A stretch of 64,000 nucleotides of DNA from Aciduliprofundum sp. MAR08-339 (GCF_000327505.1 NC_019942.1:372001-436000); one strand, 5' to 3'; numbered from the stretch's first letter, positions 1-9,131 are shown. Program-made: numbers and translations. The notes: a model not told the origin generated them from the sequence alone.

Positions 1-513
1 GTCGGTCCGGGAACATGGGATTTCATAAAGAGAGAGTATGAAAATTACGGAGAATTGATAGATCTGGCAAAGAACCTTCTTGATAGATTTCCGGAAAAGA
101 TAAAAATTCCCGTGGATGTTGTTGTGAACAAAAACGGAAAGAGAAAGGGCATGCCCATAAGCATGCTTCCCAGTGAGTACCCCATATTTGACATAGGACT
201 GGACACCGCCACAGAGTACGAGAGCATAATAAGGGAGGCGAAAGGAACAGTGCTCAACGGTCCCATGGGGGTATTCGAATTATCCGAGTTCTTTGTGGGC
301 ACAGTCATGGTAATGAGGGGTGTGGCGGAAAGTAAGGGATTCAAGGTTGCTGGGGGAGGACACACCATTGCAGCCCTGGAAAAATACGGACTGAAAAATT
401 ACTTTGACCACGTGAGCACTGGGGGCGGCTCACTCATAAGTTTCCTATCCGGGGAAAGGATGCCTGTCATAGAGGCCCTGAAGGAGTCCTACTCAAAATT
501 CAAATCAAAGTAA
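1..513 (+). CDS. pgk: Phosphoglycerate kinase, C-terminal part (5' truncated by window)
   Basis: This is the C-terminal 170 residues of archaeal phosphoglycerate kinase, the glycolytic and gluconeogenic enzyme that exchanges phosphate between 1,3-bisphosphoglycerate and ADP. The frame is open from base 1 (VGPGTWDF), so the start lies outside the window; the whole protein is usually about 400 residues. The nucleotide-binding lobe is recognisable from NGPMGVFE, the glycine-rich AGGGHTIAAL loop and STGGGS near the end. The gene stops at TAA 511-513 and its tail overlaps the end of the convergent CorA-like gene by 9 bp. The family call is secure; the promoter cannot be seen. Confidence 0.95.
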   Translation, partial: VGPGTWDFIKREYENYGELIDLAKNLLDRFPEKIKIPVDVVVNKNGKRKGMPISMLPSEYPIFDIGLDTATEYESIIREAKGTVLNGPMGVFELSEFFVGTVMVMRGVAESKGFKVAGGGHTIAALEKYGLKNYFDHVSTGGGSLISFLSGERMPVIEALKESYSKFKSK

Positions 514-1248
514 TCCCCTCTTTTTAAAATAATAAAGCATGAAAATTGCAACGAGAAACATCAAGACGAGGGAATAAAAATAGCCATACTCCCATTGGAT
601 CTCCGGCATATTTCTGAAATTCATTCCATAAATCCCAGTGATCAGGGTGAGGGGCATCATTATGGTGGCTATTATGGTGAGAATCTTCATAACATCATTC
701 ATCTTCATGGTCACAGTGTTCTGCATAAGTTGTATGGCCACAGTGGCACCGTCAACCAGGTATTCTATGCCATCTATGAGTTCATTCACGTCCCTCAAAA
801 TCTGTGATGCATCTTCATTTCCATTTTCGACAGCCCACTCAAGTACATTTCTCATACGAATGTAATCTTTATGAATGGCAAAAAGGGTTTTCTTCACCTT
901 TAAAATCTCCTGGAGCGTGGATGATGAATACTCATGCAGGGATTTGTTCTGCAACGCTTCAACCTTGTTTTCCAGACGCTCCATGGTCCTGTATTCATAC
1001 TGTATCAGACTCCACACCACGTCCATAGGAGAGTCCCTCTTCACAAGATAACCTTTTATTTCCTCAAGGGTATCCCTACTGGTCTTCAAAATTAACCGAT
1101 CTCCACCATTTTCCCAGCTTAAATACACAATATGTGGCATGTATTCATTTTCAAATCCATGAAGTCTCAGAACAAGAACATATTTGCCGGCATCTTCCCT
1201 GAACTTTGGTCTCTGTTGAACCCGCTCCTCCACAATGTCTATCCTCAT
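505..1248 (-). CDS. CorA-like divalent metal transporter
   Basis: A 247-residue member of the CorA Mg2+/Co2+ channel superfamily. The C-terminus has two membrane helices, and the first ends in the YGMNF signature of the family's outer-pore loop. Before it lies a long, charged helical region (residues about 80-190) typical of the funnel stalk. The protein is shorter than the usual 300-plus residues, with a reduced N-terminal cytoplasmic domain. A TTG at 1251 precedes the ATG at 1248; the ATG is preferred because a TATA-like box lies about 25 bases upstream, suggesting a leaderless mRNA. The transported metal cannot be read from the sequence. Confidence 0.88.
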   Translation of the reverse strand: MRIDIVEERVQQRPKFREDAGKYVLVLRLHGFENEYMPHIVYLSWENGGDRLILKTSRDTLEEIKGYLVKRDSPMDVVWSLIQYEYRTMERLENKVEALQNKSLHEYSSSTLQEILKVKKTLFAIHKDYIRMRNVLEWAVENGNEDASQILRDVNELIDGIEYLVDGATVAIQLMQNTVTMKMNDVMKILTIIATIMMPLTLITGIYGMNFRNMPEIQWEYGYFYSLVLMFLVAIFMLYYFKKRGLL

Positions 1249-1269
1249 CAAAAAAAGAAGGTTTTAGAT

Positions 1270-1280
1270 GTATTTAACTT
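1270..1280 (-). promoter_or_regulatory. TATA-like box for CorA-like gene
   Basis: On the minus strand this reads AAGTTAAATACA, centred about 27 bases upstream of the ATG at 1248. It supports a leaderless start and overlaps the stop of guaAA. Confidence 0.5.
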
Positions 1281-1846
1281 TATCTCCTAATGAGATTTAG
1301 GAAATTTTTGAAGATCTCCTCTCCGTACTGGGTATGCTGGACCTCTGGATGAAACTGCACCCCGTATATGGGTTTCGTTCTATGCTTTATGGCTTGATAC
1401 TTGCAGTTCTTTGAATGGGCAAGCCCCACAAGGTATGGACCCAGTTCCTTTATTTCGTCGTTATGACTCTCCCATGCAATGAAACTCTGAGGGATGTTCT
1501 GAAACAGATCATCTGGCTCGTCCACTATGATTTCCGTCTTACCGTATTCAGGATACTTAGCTGTTGAACTTTTCCCTCCAAAATGTTCCGCTATTAGCTG
1601 AGCACCCACACATATTCCAAGAATTGGAACGTCAAGGTGATCGAGATAGAGGCCCTGATTTCCAAGTTTTTGTTTTTCATAGGCTATGCTCGGAGCACCC
1701 CCGGAAAGGACCAGCGCATCTGCGTCCTGCAATTCCTCTAAAGATGTTGTGTTTGGGACTATTACCGCATCAACATCCATATACTTCAGCACTCTCCATT
1801 CCCTATGGGTCCACTGACCACCGTTGTCAATGACGTATACCCTCAT
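1280..1846 (-). CDS. guaAA: GMP synthase, glutamine amidotransferase subunit
   Basis: Class I glutamine amidotransferase subunit of the two-part archaeal GMP synthase; it releases ammonia from glutamine for amination of XMP by the separate GuaAB subunit, which is not in this window. The nucleophile cysteine is in GICVGAQ (about residue 80) and the His-Glu pair in QFHPEVQHT near residue 165. At 188 residues it has the normal size. A GTG at 1855 overlaps the tfb stop (GTGA), but the ATG at 1846 gives the family-typical MRVYVIDNGG start and has GTGAG just upstream as a ribosome site, so I prefer it. Probably co-transcribed with tfb. Confidence 0.93.
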   Translation of the reverse strand: MRVYVIDNGGQWTHREWRVLKYMDVDAVIVPNTTSLEELQDADALVLSGGAPSIAYEKQKLGNQGLYLDHLDVPILGICVGAQLIAEHFGGKSSTAKYPEYGKTEIIVDEPDDLFQNIPQSFIAWESHNDEIKELGPYLVGLAHSKNCKYQAIKHRTKPIYGVQFHPEVQHTQYGEEIFKNFLNLIRR

Positions 1847-1851
1847 AAGAC

Positions 1852-2793
1852 TCACTTTGAAATTTCCATATGTAAGGCAGTTGAAATCTCTTTGTAGCGA
1901 TTCCTTATGGTCACTTCAGTTACACCAGCAACTTCTGCAATTTCCTTCTGTGTCCTGGGCTCGTTGAGCATATTGGCCGCTATGTAGATGGCTGCTGCCG
2001 CCACTCCCGTGGGTCCCTTTCCTGAAGTTATACCAACATCCGTGGCCTTCTGCACTATCTCCTCAGCCTTGTTTACTACGTTCTTATCCAAACGCAATTT
2101 ACTGCAGAATTGCGTGATGTAAGAATTCGCCGTTGTGGGCTTGAGATTCAAATTCAACTCCTTAGTGAGGTGCCTGTACGCTCTGCCAATTTTCTTTTTG
2201 TTGAGCTCGCTGGCCTTGGCCACCTCATCAAGGGTGCGAGGCATACCCACCTTCCGACAGGCCGCATATATACTAGCTGCCACTATACTCTCTATACTCC
2301 TTCCCCTAATGAGATTCTTTTCAACGGCCTTGCGGTATATTATGGCTGCCGTCTCGCGCACGTCCTTGGGGAGGCCCATTTTGCTTGATACATTATTCAA
2401 TTCCTGCAATGCCACAGATAGATTCCTCTCGGCTGCATTGCTCACGCGTATTCTCTGGTGCCACTTTCGAACCCTGTAAATTTGGGCCCTGTTTTTGTGA
2501 GGTATGCGCTTTCCATAAGAATCCTTGTTGCTCCAAGATATCTCCGTGGCCAAACCCTTGTCATGGGATAAAAATGTAAGTGGAGCACCCGTTCTGGCTC
2601 TTTTCTCATCCTGCTCTGCATCAAAAGCCCTCCATTCAGGGCCCTGGTCAATAAAGGAATCCTCAATAACAGCCCCACAGTCACCACAAACAAGTTCACC
2701 ACGCTCATAATCCCATATCAAATGGGTGGAACCGCACTCTGGACATTGTTTTATATATTCCTCCTTAGGTCTCCTTGCCATCATATCACCCAT
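1852..2793 (-). CDS. tfb: Transcription initiation factor IIB (TFB)
   Basis: Archaeal TFB, which recognises the BRE next to the TATA box and recruits RNA polymerase. Residues about 17-42 form the N-terminal zinc ribbon (CPECG and CGDCG); a B-reader/linker region with RTGAP follows, then two cyclin-like repeats (about 110-200 and 210-300) and the recognition helix [12 protein letters not shown] near the end. Length, 313 residues, is normal. The start is ambiguous: ATG 2793 gives MGDMMARRP, but GGTGAT immediately precedes ATG 2784 and 2781, so the true N-terminus may be MMARRP or MARRP. It heads a two-gene unit with guaAA. Confidence 0.96.
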   Translation of the reverse strand: MGDMMARRPKEEYIKQCPECGSTHLIWDYERGELVCGDCGAVIEDSFIDQGPEWRAFDAEQDEKRARTGAPLTFLSHDKGLATEISWSNKDSYGKRIPHKNRAQIYRVRKWHQRIRVSNAAERNLSVALQELNNVSSKMGLPKDVRETAAIIYRKAVEKNLIRGRSIESIVAASIYAACRKVGMPRTLDEVAKASELNKKKIGRAYRHLTKELNLNLKPTTANSYITQFCSKLRLDKNVVNKAEEIVQKATDVGITSGKGPTGVAAAAIYIAANMLNEPRTQKEIAEVAGVTEVTIRNRYKEISTALHMEISK

Positions 2794-2828
2794 ATAAATA
2801 CTCTGTGCCTTATGCGTAGCGAGCGTCC

Positions 2829-2838
2829 TATATAAAAC
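2829..2838 (-). promoter_or_regulatory. BRE/TATA promoter of tfb
   Basis: The minus strand reads CGAAAG-TTTTATATAGG, a purine-rich BRE followed by a strong TATA box. Transcription would start near 2806, leaving a leader of about 13-25 bases depending on the start codon used. The rest of 2794-3014 shows no gene I can support. Confidence 0.65.
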
Positions 2839-3014
2839 TTTCGAAAGAAATTTTTATCTCTTTTCACATTTTCAACACTTACCTAATTCACACAAATGAA
2901 GACTTGTAGTTGAATCCCTCATCTTCTCTCTTAGCCACAATATATTCTGCAATATAGATACGAATATTTTTCCCTCTCTAACTGAAAAACTCATATGATC
3001 CACAGCCACGAACA

Positions 3015-4400
3015 CTAAGATCCTGAAAGTAATCCCTGTCTTGCCACTTTTATGGCATTCGGTATTGCCCTCTTGAAGATGAAGCCTTTTTGCAGAATTA
3101 TGTCCTTAAGCAGATAGACAGGTCTGAGATAAAAGGATATGTAAGCCCACTGAAGCATTCTACTTATCTGTTCTGTGGTAAAGTGTTTCAGTTTCATGAT
3201 CGGATCAAGGGTTGTGTACTTGCGCCAGTTGAAGGTGAGTATCCATTTGTTAGCCAGCCCAAGGTTCCACAGCTTTGTGCCAGGATATGGTGTTGCAACA
3301 GTGAATTGGGCATAGTCCACACCGACCTTTTTTGAGAATTTTATGGTTTTTTTCACATCCTCTTTGGTTTCATAGGGAAATCCTATTATGAAGGCACCCA
3401 GGGCATGAAGCTTGTGTTTCTTGGCTTTTTTAACAGCTGATATGGACTGCTCTGGAGTTATTCTCTTTCCTATGAAGTCAAGCGTGCGCTGAGATCCAGA
3501 CTCTATACCGAAATACACCGTATGGCAGCCCCCACGTTTAAGTGACTCAGCGACTTCATCTGTGAATAAATCAACTCTAGAGGAAGCTGTCCATGATATA
3601 TCAATACCCTCTTCAACTATTCTCCTGCTTATTCTTATGGCCCTAGGTCTGTTCAGAGTGAAAGTGTCATCCAGAAACTCTATTTCCCTTATTCCGTAAT
3701 CATCTCTCAAAATTCTTAGTTCTTCTATAACCCTAGTATCACTATGACCACGCCACCTCTTCCCAAACTGCAAGGACGAAGAGCAGAATGCACAGTTGAA
3801 TGGACAACCTCTGCTTGTCATAACGGTGCCAAATCTCACACCATCAGCTTGGTATTTGTCCATGGGAAGGAGATCATAGGATGGAATTGGTATAGTATCA
3901 ACATCCTTTATCAGCGGTCTGGGAAGATTGTTTTTTATTTTCCCATTCAAATTCAAACTCAACCCAGTTATATTGGAGACATCCCTTTCCTTTGAAAGGG
4001 CATCAACAAGTTCTTTGAATGTGATCTCTCCCTCACCACGCACAATGTAATCTATGCAGGGACACTCTTTAATTGTTCTTTCAGGCACAAAGGTCACATG
4101 GGGGCCACCCATAACAACCTTAACATTTTCATTGTACTCCTTCGCCATCTTTGCAGCAATGTAGGCATCTGGAATCATGGAAGTTGTGGCAGTTATCCCT
4201 ACCACATCTGGATCATAATTCTTCAAAATCCTTTTCACATCATCGTAGCTGTAATCCTCGGCCAGAGAATCAACTATTTTGACATCATGCTCATAGCGCA
4301 CCATTGAAGCCAAGTACGCCAGTCCAAGTGGGGGACCTGTGGTACCAACGATGGCCTTGATTGCACTGATAGTTGGCGGTGAGATCAGAAGGATCCTCAT
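3015..4400 (-). CDS. B12-binding radical SAM protein
   Basis: A 461-residue cobalamin-dependent radical SAM enzyme. Residues 1-150 form a B12-binding-type Rossmann domain (LLISPP start, GITATT, VVMGGPHVTF); the radical SAM TIM barrel follows, with the [4Fe-4S] motif CPFNCAFC near residue 200 and FLDDTF and GIESGSQ strands. The C-terminal 60 residues are basic and hydrophobic, as in BchE-like enzymes acting on lipids or porphyrins. It lies 10 bases downstream of a radical SAM/SPASM gene in one operon. Because this genome also carries a Tes-like gene, a role in tetraether lipid modification such as GDGT ring formation is possible, but that is inference; the substrate is unknown. Confidence 0.85.
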   Translation of the reverse strand: MRILLISPPTISAIKAIVGTTGPPLGLAYLASMVRYEHDVKIVDSLAEDYSYDDVKRILKNYDPDVVGITATTSMIPDAYIAAKMAKEYNENVKVVMGGPHVTFVPERTIKECPCIDYIVRGEGEITFKELVDALSKERDVSNITGLSLNLNGKIKNNLPRPLIKDVDTIPIPSYDLLPMDKYQADGVRFGTVMTSRGCPFNCAFCSSSLQFGKRWRGHSDTRVIEELRILRDDYGIREIEFLDDTFTLNRPRAIRISRRIVEEGIDISWTASSRVDLFTDEVAESLKRGGCHTVYFGIESGSQRTLDFIGKRITPEQSISAVKKAKKHKLHALGAFIIGFPYETKEDVKKTIKFSKKVGVDYAQFTVATPYPGTKLWNLGLANKWILTFNWRKYTTLDPIMKLKHFTTEQISRMLQWAYISFYLRPVYLLKDIILQKGFIFKRAIPNAIKVARQGLLSGS

Positions 4401-4410
4401 AAACTTCGCC

Positions 4411-5910
4411 TCACTTTGCCAGTTCCATGGTTCTCTCTTTATACTCCATTTTTAGATTATCCACCTTCAACTCATACTTTTGGGCAAGTTTATCCCATTC
4501 GTCCCTAACCAAGATACAGCCGGGATCCACAGCCTTCAAATCTCCATAGTATGCGTATGCCCTAGCCCTGCATCCACCACACACATATCTGAATGGACAC
4601 TCATGACATGCGTAATCCGTGGCATCTCGATCCCTAAGAGCATTGAATATTGGGCTATTTTTCCATACATTAACAAAACCGTCCTTCAGAACATTTCCAA
4701 CCTTAACAGGGATAAACACACAAGGCTGGATGTCACCATTGTGCTCTATTGAGCAGTAAATACGTCCCGCCCCGCATCCTCCTATGAATTCGGTTAGGGC
4801 TTTGGTGGCACCTCCGAATTCCTCAGGCAGTTCCATCTCAGCAAAGTGGGTGGGTGAGACCTTTCCACCATGCTCCCCCATTCTAACAATTGAGATCCTA
4901 GAATAGGCGGGACATGTTGAGAATATCTGAATATCTCCCTTCTGCCATTCCTCGTAAAGGTAGTTCATCAGATTTTCCCTTTCTTCAGGAGTTAAATCCT
5001 CTCTCATTATGTTTTTACCACGCCCAGTGGGTATGAAGTTAAACACTATGAAACGATCCACCTTCAATTCCCTAGCAAGAGCAAGAATTTCAGGTATGGA
5101 ATCAATATTTTCATGGGTTGCCGTGGTGGCTATGCCCACCTCCAAACCTGCAGCCTTGGCGTTTTTTATCCCTCTGATCGTTGCATTAAAAGCACCCTTG
5201 ACCCCGCGGAACTCGTCATGTATCTCAGCATTTGGACCATCAAGGCTTATTTCAACATATCTTATTCCAACCTCCTTCAGTCTTTTAGCAACCTTTTCCG
5301 TAATGAGGGTGCCGTTGGTAGCTATTGTGAGATAGAATCCCTTTGATTTTGCATATTCAGCAACCTTCCAGAAATACCTGTTTACCAGAGGTTCCCCACC
5401 CGAGAAGGATATGGCTGCAACTCCCGCCTCATCAAGCTGATCCACAACGGCAAATCTCTCTTCTAGGGTGAGTTCATCCTTTGCAGGATATGGTGTGGCA
5501 TTGGCATAGCAGTGCTTGCATTTCAAATTGCACTGCTTTGTGAAATTCCATACAACCATAAAAGGTGCCACCAATCTCTGGGGCCTAGTTATACCGTACT
5601 CGGCAATACTTCTTATTATGACAGCAAACCCCTTACGCATATATGGATCCTTTAAAACTTTTTTTATGGCTTCAGGCTCAGCACCAAATCTCTCAGCACC
5701 CTTCTCTATAGCCTCGCCAACGACCTTGGCATACATTCTCTCCTTTATACCACTGGGTTTTTCCACACCTGCATATACGGCAAAGGCCCTTTCAAGTTTC
5801 TTAACTTCGCTCATCTCTTTAAGTATGAACCTGACAAATTTCTTGTCCATAACCCTGTGGAGATACTCAATTATATCTCCCTCTTCCATATTTTTCATAT
5901 CCTTTTCCAT
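4411..5910 (-). CDS. Radical SAM/SPASM domain protein
   Basis: About 499 residues. A helical N-terminal region of about 115 residues precedes the radical SAM core, whose cluster motif is CNLKCKHCY, followed by SFSGGEPL and the SLDGP strand. The C-terminus is a SPASM domain with cysteines for auxiliary Fe-S clusters (GGCGAGRIYC, QPCVF, CHECPFRYVCGGCRARA). This layout resembles AhbD/NirJ haem-pathway enzymes and peptide-modifying SPASM proteins, so the substrate stays open. GTG 5916 overlaps the upstream regulator gene, but ATG 5910 has AGGAGGTG at the better distance. It lies between a GbsR-like regulator and the B12 radical SAM gene, so the two radical enzymes are probably made together. Confidence 0.87.
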   Translation of the reverse strand: MEKDMKNMEEGDIIEYLHRVMDKKFVRFILKEMSEVKKLERAFAVYAGVEKPSGIKERMYAKVVGEAIEKGAERFGAEPEAIKKVLKDPYMRKGFAVIIRSIAEYGITRPQRLVAPFMVVWNFTKQCNLKCKHCYANATPYPAKDELTLEERFAVVDQLDEAGVAAISFSGGEPLVNRYFWKVAEYAKSKGFYLTIATNGTLITEKVAKRLKEVGIRYVEISLDGPNAEIHDEFRGVKGAFNATIRGIKNAKAAGLEVGIATTATHENIDSIPEILALARELKVDRFIVFNFIPTGRGKNIMREDLTPEERENLMNYLYEEWQKGDIQIFSTCPAYSRISIVRMGEHGGKVSPTHFAEMELPEEFGGATKALTEFIGGCGAGRIYCSIEHNGDIQPCVFIPVKVGNVLKDGFVNVWKNSPIFNALRDRDATDYACHECPFRYVCGGCRARAYAYYGDLKAVDPGCILVRDEWDKLAQKYELKVDNLKMEYKERTMELAK

Positions 5911-5912
5911 TT

Positions 5913-6326
5913 TCACACCTCCTTTTCCAATCTACCCAAATAATCAAGCGCCTCCTCCAGATGATTTATAAGCTCACGATGCACATTTCCATCGATCTCC
6001 TTGAGACATTTGCTGATCTCCGAAAGCATGCTGATAAGCCTCTTTCTCTCCATCCTTATTATGCCTATCAAGTCCAGAACTGCTGAATATTCGTAGCATC
6101 GTTCGCCTTTGGTGCGCTCCACTAGTCCAGCCCTTATGAGTTTGTTCAGTTCATTTACCACCGAAGAGTATGCTCTGCTTATCATCTCTGCTATCTTCTT
6201 AGCTCCAAGCGGTTTCTCAGATAGGGCAAGAAGTGCATATATGGATGCTTCTGTGTTTGAGAATCCCCATTGAAGCATAATGTTGCGAAGATTTTTATAT
6301 GCCTTTGTTTTCATCAAATCTTTCAT
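5913..6326 (-). CDS. GbsR/MarR-like winged-helix regulator
   Basis: A DNA-binding regulator of about 137 residues. The winged helix spans about residues 15-80 (FSNTEASIYALLALSEKPL, then the recognition helix region SYSSVVNELNKL-like and the wing VERTKGERCYEY), followed by a C-terminal coiled coil of the kind used for dimerisation. The frame is open up to a TTG at 6401, but that extension would translate the promoter into a hydrophobic peptide; the ATG at 6326 (or 6314) lies at leaderless distance from a TATA box and is preferred. It is the first gene of the radical SAM operon and probably autoregulates it; the ligand is unknown. Confidence 0.8.
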   Translation of the reverse strand: MKDLMKTKAYKNLRNIMLQWGFSNTEASIYALLALSEKPLGAKKIAEMISRAYSSVVNELNKLIRAGLVERTKGERCYEYSAVLDLIGIIRMERKRLISMLSEISKCLKEIDGNVHRELINHLEEALDYLGRLEKEV

Positions 6327-6348
6327 AAATATCGTAATTATCATAACA

Positions 6349-6358
6349 AATATAAACA
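6349..6358 (-). promoter_or_regulatory. TATA-like box of the regulator/radical SAM operon
   Basis: The minus strand reads TGTTTATA, centred about 27 bases upstream of the ATG at 6326. Its position supports the short version of the regulator and a leaderless operon mRNA. Confidence 0.5.
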
Positions 6359-6402
6359 TTTCCGTTAGAAGCAGAAAATTTCTGGATTTGCTCATGAACA
6401 AA

Positions 6403-6412
6403 GTTTAAATAC
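6403..6412 (+). promoter_or_regulatory. TATA-like box of the stress protein gene
   Basis: GTTTAAATAC, with transcription expected near 6435, followed by a ribosome site GGTGAG at 6445-6450 and the ATG at 6456. This message therefore has a short leader, unlike many neighbours. Confidence 0.5.
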
Positions 6413-6455
6413 AATCCTGCCATGCTTCAAAAAAAATTGAATTAGGTGAGCCGAA

Positions 6456-6908
6456 ATGTTCCGGAGAATACTCTATCCAACGGATTTCAGCAACGTATCA
6501 AAAAAGGCGTTTGAGTACGTGAAAAAGCTGAAAGAGGCGGGAACCGAGGAGGTGATCATCCTGCATGTGATTCCAGAGGAAGTTGTTGAAACGATGACCG
6601 AGGGATGCCTGATGCGTGACGAGTCAATGGAGCAGTGCGAGAAGGAAGCGCTGGAGAAAGTGAGGAGCAATGCCATTTTCAAAATCAAGCGCATGGAGGA
6701 AGAACTCAGAGATGAGGGCATCGTGGTAAAGATTCTAACTCCTGTGGGCAAGCCTGCAAAGGTCATTGCAGAGATTGCCAGAGAGGAGAAGGTCTCGCTC
6801 ATCGTCATGGGCACACATGGACACAGTCTGCTAAGAGAGGCTTTCGTGGGAAGCGTTGCAGAGACTGTGGTACACTACGCGCATGTGCCAGTGCTTCTAG
6901 TAAGGTGA
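6456..6908 (+). CDS. Universal stress protein (UspA family)
   Basis: A 150-residue cytoplasmic Usp domain, one alpha/beta fold that dimerises and often binds ATP. It begins with the typical ILYPTDFS strand and ends with the nucleotide-binding signature GTHGHS, nine residues later GSVAETV, then VPVLLVR, which fits ATP-binding members. A clear GGTGAG ribosome site precedes the start. The next gene, a BASS-type transporter, begins 4 bases after its stop, so the protein is probably co-expressed with the two transporters; many Usp domains regulate neighbouring transporters, but no direct evidence exists here. Confidence 0.93.
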   Translation: MFRRILYPTDFSNVSKKAFEYVKKLKEAGTEEVIILHVIPEEVVETMTEGCLMRDESMEQCEKEALEKVRSNAIFKIKRMEEELRDEGIVVKILTPVGKPAKVIAEIAREEKVSLIVMGTHGHSLLREAFVGSVAETVVHYAHVPVLLVR

Positions 6909-6912
6909 TACC

Positions 6913-7924
6913 ATGGCGTTTCTGGAGCGGTTCATACGGATAACCAGATGGATGGTTAGTCACATCGCCATTCCTGTGGGCATCGCCATGATTTTGGGCA
7001 TATTAGTGGGCTACTTCACACCCCCCAGCATTGCAAGGAAACTGGAATTCACCATTATAATCGGACTCTTCTGGATGCTCTATCCAATGATGATAGACCT
7101 CAAACTTGGAGAGTTGAAGGAGATATTCAAGAGGCCAAAAAGAATGGGTACCTCTCTGCTTCTGAACTTTATAATATCTCCTCTTATCATAGGCGCTCTC
7201 GTCCTATCCTTCCTTGGCAACAACCCCCGCGTGGGTGCAGGACTGCTGCTGGTGGGAATAAGCCCCTGCTCCGCAATGAACACCGCTGCAACCGCCTTTG
7301 TTGGAGGAAACATTGAGCTCACTCTGGGTATAGTCGCCGTTAGCTATCTTCTAACCATAATTGCGGTGCCTGTATGGGCCACGGCCTTCATGGGAAAAAG
7401 CGTGCCGGTGCCCTTTGCATTCATGATGCGTCAGATAGCACTGGTGATTCTGGTGCCCATGTTTCTGGGCTGGATAACCCGCGTGGCGCTGAAGAGAAAG
7501 ATAGGTGAAGAGAGATATGTGAAAATAGTGCCGTCCTTTGAGGGCTTCTCATTTCTGGGAGTGCTGTTCATGATTTTTTTTCCTCTTCGTGATAAACGGC
7601 AGAAACATAGTGATTTACTGGAACGTGCTTGCATTTGTTGTCCTTCTCTCCATAGTGTTCTTTGCGGTTATGCTTCTCATCGCCATCCTGGTGCCCAGAG
7701 CGTTCAGGTTCAACTATTCGGATAGTGCATCCATAACCGTAACATCTGTGGCTAAAAATGAATCCATTGCGATGGCACTGGCTTTCATGCTCTACGGCCC
7801 CACCGCGGCTATGAGTGTTGCCATTGGTGGGGTTCTGGTGCAGGTACCTTTCATGGTCTCGTACATACAGTTCATCTCAAAGCGCCTGCATGGGTTTTAC
7901 TCAAATAGGGAGATGGTTGCATGA
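6913..7924 (+). pseudogene. BASS/ACR3-like transporter, frameshifted at an 8-T tract
   Basis: A polytopic permease of the bile acid:sodium symporter/ACR3 superfamily, split by one frameshift. The first frame runs from ATG 6913 through about eight membrane segments, including GISPCSAMNTAATAF and the following GGNIELT, up to LFMIFF near 7580. There lies a run of eight Ts (7574-7581). Reading one T fewer continues in the second frame (INGRNIVIYW to the stop at 7924), restoring a protein of about 336 residues, equal in length to the intact paralogue next door. The downstream frame still has the conserved SVAKNESIAMAL block. It may be a sequencing error, a real mutation, or slippage-controlled expression. 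Substrate unknown; arsenite or an organic anion are options. Confidence 0.8.
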
Positions 7925-8925
7925 ATTATCTCAAACTGAAAAACCATCTGGATAAGTTTCTACCTATTTACGTTACTGTCTCTATGATTCTCGGCTTCCT
8001 GCTGGGCATACACATGAATATAGAAAAATACAAGGGCGTACTGCACTGGCTCAACATAGCAGTGGTAATCTCCATGATTTACCCCATGATGATCAACCTG
8101 CGTATTGGAGAGTTGAAGAACTCAATGAAGCAGGGAAAACAACTGACAATCGGGCTGATCATGGGTCTCGTGATTGCCCCACTTCTCATGTGGATTTTTA
8201 TCTACATAATAAACATTTTTTACCCACTGAACCCTCAGCTGCAGCTGGGATTGATGCTTGCAATGGTCGTGCCCTGCTCCTCCATGAGCATTGCATACAC
8301 GGGATTTTCGGAGGGAAACATTGAGTTGGCGACAATAATAGTGGCTTTTAGTTTCATACTTGCGATAATAACCGTGCCTGGCTGGCTCGCTGTTTATGCA
8401 GCCTCCTCCCATGTTTCTGTTCCAACAATGCTACTCATAATCACAATAATAGAGGTTGTTTTTGTGCCCATGTTCTTTGGCATACTAACCCGCAGTTATC
8501 TTATTAAAAAAGAGGGTGCTGAGGGTTTTCTTCGCCTCAAACCCCTGTTTCCAGCCATATCGCTCATTGGAATGTACGCAATTGTGTTTCTCATATTTAT
8601 GGAGAAGGCAAAGCTAATAGCGAAGAAGCCTGAGATGGTTCTCATAGCTCTCGTTCCTCTCATTCTCTACTATGCATTCTCGTTGGGACTTCTGACCTAT
8701 ATGAACCGTGCGCTGGGAATAAACTACAAAGACCACATGGCAATAACTTTTCCCTCGGTGGGCAAGAACGAGGGAACGGCAATGGCAATTGCAATGAGCG
8801 CTGGAATGGGGCTCATGGCCATACCTCCCGCTGTGACGCCATTGATTCAGATTCCGTTTCTAATAGGGTACGTAAAGATGTGGAGGAAAATAGAGAAAAT
8901 GTGGAAAAGAAAAAATGGGTACTGA
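7921..8925 (+). CDS. BASS/ACR3-like transporter, intact paralogue
   Basis: A 334-residue permease with about ten membrane segments, a clear paralogue of the preceding gene: it shares YPMMINLRIGELK, the discontinuous-helix motif VVPCSSMSIAYTGF followed by GNIEL, and the second crossing motif SVGKNEGTAMAIA. In this superfamily the two crossing helices form the substrate and sodium site. The ATG at 7921 overlaps the stop of the upstream paralogue (ATGA), so translation is probably coupled, which makes the upstream frameshift notable. The superfamily includes arsenite exporters and bile-acid or organic-anion importers; the PCS motif is nearer ACR3 proteins, but the substrate cannot be fixed. Confidence 0.86.
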   Translation: MNYLKLKNHLDKFLPIYVTVSMILGFLLGIHMNIEKYKGVLHWLNIAVVISMIYPMMINLRIGELKNSMKQGKQLTIGLIMGLVIAPLLMWIFIYIINIFYPLNPQLQLGLMLAMVVPCSSMSIAYTGFSEGNIELATIIVAFSFILAIITVPGWLAVYAASSHVSVPTMLLIITIIEVVFVPMFFGILTRSYLIKKEGAEGFLRLKPLFPAISLIGMYAIVFLIFMEKAKLIAKKPEMVLIALVPLILYYAFSLGLLTYMNRALGINYKDHMAITFPSVGKNEGTAMAIAMSAGMGLMAIPPAVTPLIQIPFLIGYVKMWRKIEKMWKRKNGY

Positions 8926-9107
8926 GAAGAATATGGCATCGCAAAATCAAGCCAGAGAGAAATATAACCTCACTGGACATAAGTATTATTACAAAATAAA
9001 ATAATGCCTCCGCAATACCGTGCACCATATCCTTTATACGAATCATAATCTTTTATTAAATCAAGCCCGTTACTCTTATCTCTCCATCCCTTGGCTTCAA
9101 CATTCAG

Positions 9108-9131
9108 AGTATTTCAAATTATTTAAAAATA
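9108..9131. promoter_or_regulatory. Operator-like site AGTATTTCAAAT upstream of NifX-like gene
   Basis: AGTATTTCAAAT is followed after one base by an imperfect inverted copy (ATTTAAAAATA). The same AGTATTTCAAA core occurs at 11391 and in a perfect palindrome at 12265-12286, all in front of genes around an ArsR-type regulator. The remaining 8926-9194 gap shows no coding potential. Confidence 0.45.

Noticed and set aside
6327-6401. Hydrophobic N-terminal extension of the GbsR-like regulator, which would suggest a membrane helix
   Set aside because: It begins at a TTG and covers the TATA box; the regulator fold begins later and ATG 6326 fits the promoter.
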